Assembly (NCBI GenBank): GCA_004173415.1
Contig: SEHC01000029.1
Location: 1 to 11,113 of the forward strand
DNA: 11,113 nt
Source of the DNA: Lysobacteraceae bacterium
Lineage (GTDB): Bacteria > Pseudomonadota > Gammaproteobacteria > Xanthomonadales > Xanthomonadaceae
Direction of reading: 5' to 3'
Positions within the stretch are counted from its first letter, which is position 1, and each line of letters opens with the position of its first letter. Position numbers and translations under genes: made by a program. This document shows, one piece after another, positions 7,626 to 11,113 of this stretch. The notes beneath the pieces were generated by a model. The model worked only from the letters and a program-made list of their open reading frames with translations, ran no database searches and had not been told where the DNA came from.

Positions 7626-7650
7626 GGAATAATGAGGCGACCGGTACGTC
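7626..7650 (+). promoter_or_regulatory. ECF-sigma-type promoter of the sigma/anti-sigma genes
   Basis: GGAATAA (7626-7632) is followed after 14 nt by CGTC (7647-7650). This is word for word the promoter found on the opposite strand before the catalase gene. The start of transcription would fall near 7657, leaving a leader of about 20 nt before the sigma ATG at 7679. It implies positive autoregulation by the adjacent ECF sigma when that gene was intact. Confidence 0.72.
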
Positions 7651-7678
7651 ATGCCAATACCTCCGCTGGCCCAACGTG

Positions 7679-8074
7679 ATGGACACCTTCGACGACGAAC
7701 GCCTGCACGCACTGCTGCCCCGGCTGCGCCGTTTCGCCCGCTCACTGGCCGATGATGCGGCCAACGCGGACGACCTGGTGCAGTCCACACTCGAGCGTGG
7801 CCTGCGGCGCTGGGACACTCGTCGCGAGGACGATGCGCTGCGGGCCTGGCTGTTTTCCATCTTGTATCGCCTGTTCATCGACGAGCGCCGGCGCGCGGTG
7901 CGCTGGCAGCGGGTGGTGGCGTTGTTCGCCCCGCAGCAGGCCGCCACCTCGCCGTCGGCCGAGCGCGTGCACGAGGGCCGCGCGCTGCTGTCCGCCTTTG
8001 CGCGGTTGCCGGCCGAGCAGCGGGCGTTGCTGATGCTGGTCAGCGTTGAAGGTTTCAGCTATCGCGAGGCGGCG
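7679..8074 (+). pseudogene. ECF RNA polymerase sigma factor, C-terminally truncated
   Basis: The first 132 codons encode a normal ECF sigma: region 2 at about 14-75, with the core-binding and -10 recognition stretch LRAWLFSILYRLFIDERRR (54-72), a linker, and the first part of region 4, LPAEQRALLMLVSVEGFSYREAA (110-132). ECF factors continue here with the recognition helix (typically GTVMSRL-like) for about 35-40 more residues. Instead the homology stops at about 8074 and the frame reads on as low-quality arginine/proline/alanine-rich sequence to 8971, across the anti-sigma remnant and antisense into the aminopeptidase gene. The helix that reads the -35 element is therefore missing. ATG 7679 is preferred over the adjacent in-frame GTG 7676. 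Deletion is the best explanation; an assembly error is the main alternative. Confidence 0.8.
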
Positions 8075-8075
8075 G

Positions 8076-8765
8076 GACGTTGCACGCACAACTGCGCTGG
8101 AAAGCCGCCTGCAGGACCATCCGCAACACGCCGCACGGGTGGCCGCATGGAAGCGCGATGCCGAAGCGCTGCGCGCAGCGTGGGCAGGCCTGGAACCGGT
8201 GCCGGCCGGGGCGATGCTGGCGCCGCAACAGGTCCGGCGCCGACTGCACAGGCAAAGGCGCGCGCGCATGGGCATGGTGGCCAGTTGCGTGCTCGCCCTC
8301 GGCCTGGGGGCCGCGATGGGCTGGCAGGCGCGCGACCTGCGCATGGCCGGCGAGCGTCCGCCGATGGCCGATGCGGTCGCCGCCTACCGGTTGTTTGCCG
8401 ACAACACGCTGCCGCTGGAATTCGATGCGAGCCATCGCACGCAACTGCAAGGCTGGCTGCGGACCCACTTCGGGCCGGCCGGCGCCGCGCCGGACCTGCA
8501 ATCTCAGGGCTTCCGCCTGCAGGGCGGACGCATGTTGTCCACGCCGGAAGGCGCGGCGGCAATGCTGGTGTACCAGGATGCCGAAGGTGCCCGAATCGGC
8601 CTGTACCTGCGCCCCCGCAGCGACCGCTTCACCCAGGGCGAGCGCCGCGACGGGCGCCTGCTCGCGCAATACTGGACCGAGGGCAACACCGCCTTCGCCC
8701 TGGTCGGGCCGGCCACGCAGGCGCGCATGCGCCAACTGGGTCCGTTGCTCCGCGCGGCTGGTTGA
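8076..8765 (+). pseudogene. Anti-sigma factor, N-terminally truncated
   Basis: This is the remnant of a transmembrane anti-sigma factor that would hold the ECF sigma at the membrane. Recognisable sequence starts abruptly with DVARTTALESRLQDHP and continues with AARVAAWKRDAEALRAAW, the second half of the usual anti-sigma N-terminal domain; the opening part (an ADLHAYVDG-like segment) is absent. A single membrane helix follows at about residues 65-83 of the remnant (GMVASCVLALGLGAAMGW), then a periplasmic domain of about 145 residues to the TGA at 8763-8765. The frame is open upstream to a TTG at 8046, but that part is the sigma coding sequence read out of frame. Internal GTG or ATG codons could still yield the membrane and periplasmic parts. 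It ends 39 bp before the convergent aminopeptidase gene. Confidence 0.75.
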
Positions 8766-8804
8766 GGCGAGCAACAGGGCGTCCTGGCGCATCGCCCGAC
8801 TGGC

Positions 8805-10184
8805 TCAGCCGGGATAACGCGCCTTCAACATCGCGAAGGCCGCGCGCAGCGCCATCGCCTCGCCACCGGCCGGGCGTCCCGGGCGGTCGCTGTCGTTCCA
8901 CGCATACACGTCCAGGTGCGCCCACTTCTGCTGCGCCGGCACGAACCGTTCCAGGTACAGCGCGGCGGTGACCGCGCCGGCCATCCGCGAACCGGCGTTG
9001 GCCAGGTCGGCGATGCCGCTGTTGAGGTAGCGCAGGTACGGCCGCCACAGCGGCATCCGCCACAGCGGGTCGCGCAGCTGCTCGCCGGCGGCGATCCAGT
9101 CGTTGGCCAGCGCATCGTCGTTGCAGAACAGCGCGGGCAGGTCCGGCCCCAGGGCCACGCGCGCGGCGCCGGTCAGGGTGGCGAAATCCAGCAGTACGTC
9201 GGGCGAGAGCTCGCCGGCGTGGGTCAGCGCGTCGGCCAGGATCACCCGGCCCTCGGCATCGGTGTTGTCGATCTCCACGCTGAGGCCCTGGCGCGTGGCG
9301 ATGACTTCGCCGGGGCGGAACGCATCGGGACCGACCGCGTTTTCCACCGCCGGCACCAGCAGGGTCAGGCGCAGCGGCAGCTTGCGCGCCATGATCAGTT
9401 CGGCCAGGGCCAGCGCATGCGCCGCCCCGCCCATGTCCTTCTTCATGTTGCGCATGCCGTCGGCGGCCTTCAGGTCCAGGCCGCCGGTGTCGAAGCACAC
9501 GCCCTTGCCGACCAGGGCCACGTGCGGCAATCCGCTGTCGCCCCAGCGCAGCGCGATCAGGCGCGGGGCCCGATGCGAGGCGCGGCCGACGGCGTGGATG
9601 GCGGGGAAGTTGCGGGCCAGCAGTTCGTCGCCGGTGATCACCTCCAGCCCGGCCCCGTGACGGGTGGCGATGTCGCGCGCCACCTCCTCCAGTTGCTCTG
9701 GCCCCATGTGCTCGGTCGGGGTGTTGACCAGGTCGCGCACGCGCACGCAGGCGGCGAGCAGGTCCAGGGCCTCGGCGGCTTCGTCCTCGAGCAGCAGGCG
9801 CGCCGGTGCACGCGCGGCCTGCTTGTAACGGGTGAAGCGGTAGCTGCCCAGGCCCCAGCCCAACTGCAGGGCGGCCAGCGCCGGTCCGGTGGGTGGCGCG
9901 TCCACGCGCCAGTCCGCCTCGGGCAGCCCCTGCGCCAGGTGGCCGTAGGCGCTGGGATCCAGTACATCGCCGATCACGCCGACCGCGCCGGCCACGCCCT
10001 CGGGTCCCGGCAGCAGCAGGACCGCGCCCGGGCTGGCGGCGAACTTCTGCGACTCGATCCAGGCCCGGTGCGCGGCGCTCTGGGCGTCGCGCCAGGCGCT
10101 CCACTGGCCCTGGTCGAGGAGGTGGAGGGGCAGGGTCTGGGACGAAGTCCGGGTGAATCCCGGTGGCAGGCTGGGCAGGTTCAT
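8805..10184 (-). CDS. Leucyl aminopeptidase family protein (peptidase M17)
   Basis: This cytosolic two-metal aminopeptidase removes N-terminal residues from peptides. The 459 residues have a variable N-terminal domain (1 to about 135) and a catalytic domain with all active-site motifs: VGKGVCFDTGGLDLK (225-239; metal ligands K227 and D232, catalytic K239), MKKDMGGAA (D250 metal ligand), and NTDAEGR (307-313; D309 and E311 metal ligands, R313 catalytic). It is somewhat shorter than E. coli PepA (503) and closer to the shorter M17 members often labelled leucyl aminopeptidase family protein. ATG 10184 is chosen because the sequence upstream in frame has no domain match; AAGG lies rather close before it. 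It follows the HAD phosphatase gene by 55 bp in the same direction, so an operon is likely. A function in peptide turnover is inferred from the family. Confidence 0.93.
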   Translation of the reverse strand: MNLPSLPPGFTRTSSQTLPLHLLDQGQWSAWRDAQSAAHRAWIESQKFAASPGAVLLLPGPEGVAGAVGVIGDVLDPSAYGHLAQGLPEADWRVDAPPTGPALAALQLGWGLGSYRFTRYKQAARAPARLLLEDEAAEALDLLAACVRVRDLVNTPTEHMGPEQLEEVARDIATRHGAGLEVITGDELLARNFPAIHAVGRASHRAPRLIALRWGDSGLPHVALVGKGVCFDTGGLDLKAADGMRNMKKDMGGAAHALALAELIMARKLPLRLTLLVPAVENAVGPDAFRPGEVIATRQGLSVEIDNTDAEGRVILADALTHAGELSPDVLLDFATLTGAARVALGPDLPALFCNDDALANDWIAAGEQLRDPLWRMPLWRPYLRYLNSGIADLANAGSRMAGAVTAALYLERFVPAQQKWAHLDVYAWNDSDRPGRPAGGEAMALRAAFAMLKARYPG

Positions 10185-10239
10185 GGACCTTATTCTGGAC
10201 CAATCGCGCCATTCCGGCTTGTCCGGATCGGTTGCGTGG

Positions 10240-10950
10240 CTAGCGGTGGCCGTGTTCCCGGGACTGTTCCAGCCACTCGGCCAGGCCCTGCAGGGTCGGG
10301 AATTCGAGGTCCGGGCGCAGGTCCTGCCGCGCCCAGACCGACGCCTCGCGGTTGACCCAGCAACTGCGCAGGCCGGCGCGGCAGGCCCCGGCCACGTCCA
10401 TTTCATGGTGGTCGCCGACATGCAGCACCTGGCCCGGTTCCAGGCCCAGTCCGGCGCAGGCGGCCAGGAAGATGCTGGCCTCGGGCTTGGCCGCGCCGTG
10501 CTCGCGCGCGCCGAGCTGGAAAGTGAAGTGCTGGTCCAGGCCGATCCGCCGGAGGTCGGCGTTGCCGTTGCTCAGGGCCACCACCGGCACCTGCGCGGCG
10601 AGCCGTTCCAGCGCGGCCACGCTGTCGGGGTAGAACTCGACCCGGTTGCGTTCGGCGTAGAACACCTCGTAGGCCGGTTCCAGCAGGGCGAGGTCGGCGC
10701 CGCTGTCGCGCAGGGCCTGCTCCAGGGTCAGCCGGCGCAGGGACGACATGTCGTGCAGCAGCTCCGGATGCCCGGCGAACACCTGCTCGCGCAGCGCGCG
10801 CATGGCCGGGATCGGGAAGCGTTCGGCGGTGGCCGGGCTGTGCAGCCGCAGCCAGTCGTCCAGCACCTGCTCGATCCGCGCGCCGATCGGGGCGAATGGC
10901 CACAGGGTGTCGTCGAGGTCGAGGGTGATGGCGCGGACCGGGAAACTCAT
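10240..10950 (-). CDS. HAD-family hydrolase (YjjG/phosphoglycolate-phosphatase-like)
   Basis: This haloacid dehalogenase-superfamily phosphatase has 236 residues and all four motifs: motif I DLDDTLW (nucleophile D11, acid/base D13), a helical cap at about 20-100, motif II VALSNGN (S127), motif III K155 (GAAKPEASIF), and motif IV HVGDHHEMDVAGA (D180, D185). The motif pattern is that of subfamily IA enzymes acting on nucleotide or sugar phosphates; the true substrate cannot be inferred. The ATG at 10950 has no Shine-Dalgarno. TAGAAT (10962-10957) lies 6 nt ahead of it on this strand, so transcription may begin at the start codon. It starts 35 bp after the AI-2E-family gene and precedes the aminopeptidase gene. 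Confidence 0.92.
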   Translation of the reverse strand: MSFPVRAITLDLDDTLWPFAPIGARIEQVLDDWLRLHSPATAERFPIPAMRALREQVFAGHPELLHDMSSLRRLTLEQALRDSGADLALLEPAYEVFYAERNRVEFYPDSVAALERLAAQVPVVALSNGNADLRRIGLDQHFTFQLGAREHGAAKPEASIFLAACAGLGLEPGQVLHVGDHHEMDVAGACRAGLRSCWVNREASVWARQDLRPDLEFPTLQGLAEWLEQSREHGHR

Positions 10951-10956
10951 CGGCCC

Positions 10957-10962
10957 ATTCTA
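10957..10962 (-). promoter_or_regulatory. Possible -10 box giving a leaderless HAD transcript
   Basis: TAGAAT on the minus strand, one mismatch from TATAAT, ends 6 nt before the ATG at 10950, and no ribosome site is present. The expected start of transcription falls on or next to the A of the start codon. No -35 is evident, so this is weak. Confidence 0.3.
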
Positions 10963-10985
10963 TCGGTCGCGCGCCGTGCCCGTGC

Positions 10986-11113
10986 CTACTCCAACAGCCG
11001 CGCCCAGCCTTCCATGCCTTCCACCCGCGCCAGCACCAGCTTCACGCAGACCAGCAGCGGCACCGCCAGCAACAGGCCGATCATGCCCCACAGCCAGCCG
11101 AACAGCATCAGCG
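10986..11113 (-). CDS. AI-2E family transporter, C-terminal end (partial)
   Basis: Only the last 42 codons of a gene entering from the right edge are visible, ending in TAG at 10986-10988. They encode LMLFGWLWGMIGLLLAVPLL followed by a polar tail VCVKLVLARVEGMEGWARLLE. The pattern of an aromatic GxLWGxxGxLLAVPLL helix then a short cytosolic end is that of the AI-2E/PerM (UPF0118) family of eight-helix inner-membrane proteins, whose members export autoinducer-2-like molecules, sodium/protons or unknown solutes. The call rests on this single helix, and another polytopic family is possible. The HAD gene follows 35 bp downstream in the same direction. Confidence 0.75.
   Translation of the reverse strand, partial: LMLFGWLWGMIGLLLAVPLLVCVKLVLARVEGMEGWARLLE

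Noticed and set aside
8055..8090. Programmed ribosomal frameshift joining sigma and anti-sigma
   Set aside because: No slippery heptamer or downstream structure stands out, and a frameshift would not restore the missing sigma region 4 or the anti-sigma N-terminus.
8776..8797. Stem GGGCG/CGCCC between convergent genes as a terminator
   Set aside because: It has only 5 bp with an 11-nt loop and no U-run on either strand.
8075..8971. C-terminal 300 residues of the read-through sigma frame as a novel fused domain
   Set aside because: The sequence is the anti-sigma remnant and aminopeptidase antisense read out of frame, biased to Arg, Ala, Gly and Pro, so it is not a real domain.
8916..10355. 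A long plus-strand frame antisense to the aminopeptidase gene
   Set aside because: The opposite strand has every M17 catalytic motif in order; this frame has only compositional bias.

Overview
The window is high-GC DNA with dense, tightly packed genes. It reads like the chromosome of a gammaproteobacterium of the Xanthomonadaceae/Lysobacteraceae type (Lysobacter, Luteimonas, Pseudoxanthomonas, Stenotrophomonas). This assignment is inferred from codon use, gene content and one copy of a GTCATTCCCGCG-type palindromic repeat; no marker gene fixes the genus. I see no rRNA, tRNA, CRISPR array, transposase or phage gene.

Left part (1-2149, minus strand): a MacA-like membrane-fusion protein gene is followed by a MacB/LolD-type ABC ATPase gene that runs off the left edge. 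Together they look like the start of an ABC efflux operon whose permease genes lie outside the window. The two genes are separated by 236 bp that carry a dispersed palindromic repeat and a 12-bp palindrome.

Centre-left (2401-5869, plus strand): a compact four-gene operon is transcribed divergently from the membrane-fusion gene. It encodes an ABC ATPase, an ABC-2 permease, a DesK-like histidine kinase and a DesR-like NarL/LuxR-type response regulator. The 251-bp divergent region holds a perfect 14-bp palindrome (GTGACAGCTGTCAC), an adjacent 10-bp palindrome, and a second inverted repeat with the same GTGAC/GTCAC half-sites nearer the membrane-fusion gene. I infer that the regulator senses a membrane or envelope state and controls its own transporter, and possibly the MacAB-like one too.

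Centre (5872-8765): a redox-stress locus. A SrpA-type, membrane-anchored haem peroxidase (catalase family) and a cytochrome b561 overlap by ATGA on the minus strand. Divergent from them is an ECF sigma factor followed by its anti-sigma factor. Both directions carry the same promoter signature, GGAATAA then 14 nt then CGTC, which fits autoregulation by the ECF sigma. However, the sigma and anti-sigma genes are damaged. The sigma frame loses homology in the middle of region 4, and anti-sigma homology begins at once in another frame. This looks like a deletion of roughly 150 bp spanning the gene boundary, or an assembly error.

Right part (8805-11113, minus strand): a complete M17 leucyl aminopeptidase-family gene, a HAD-family phosphatase gene just upstream of it, and the C-terminal end of an AI-2E-family membrane protein entering from the right edge. 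The HAD and aminopeptidase genes form a likely operon.

The most notable points are the broken sigma/anti-sigma pair with both promoters intact, the matched divergent ECF promoters, the palindromic operator candidates of the DesKR-like ABC operon, and an 8-codon mini-ORF behind an extended -10 box whose stop overlaps the response regulator's GTG start.
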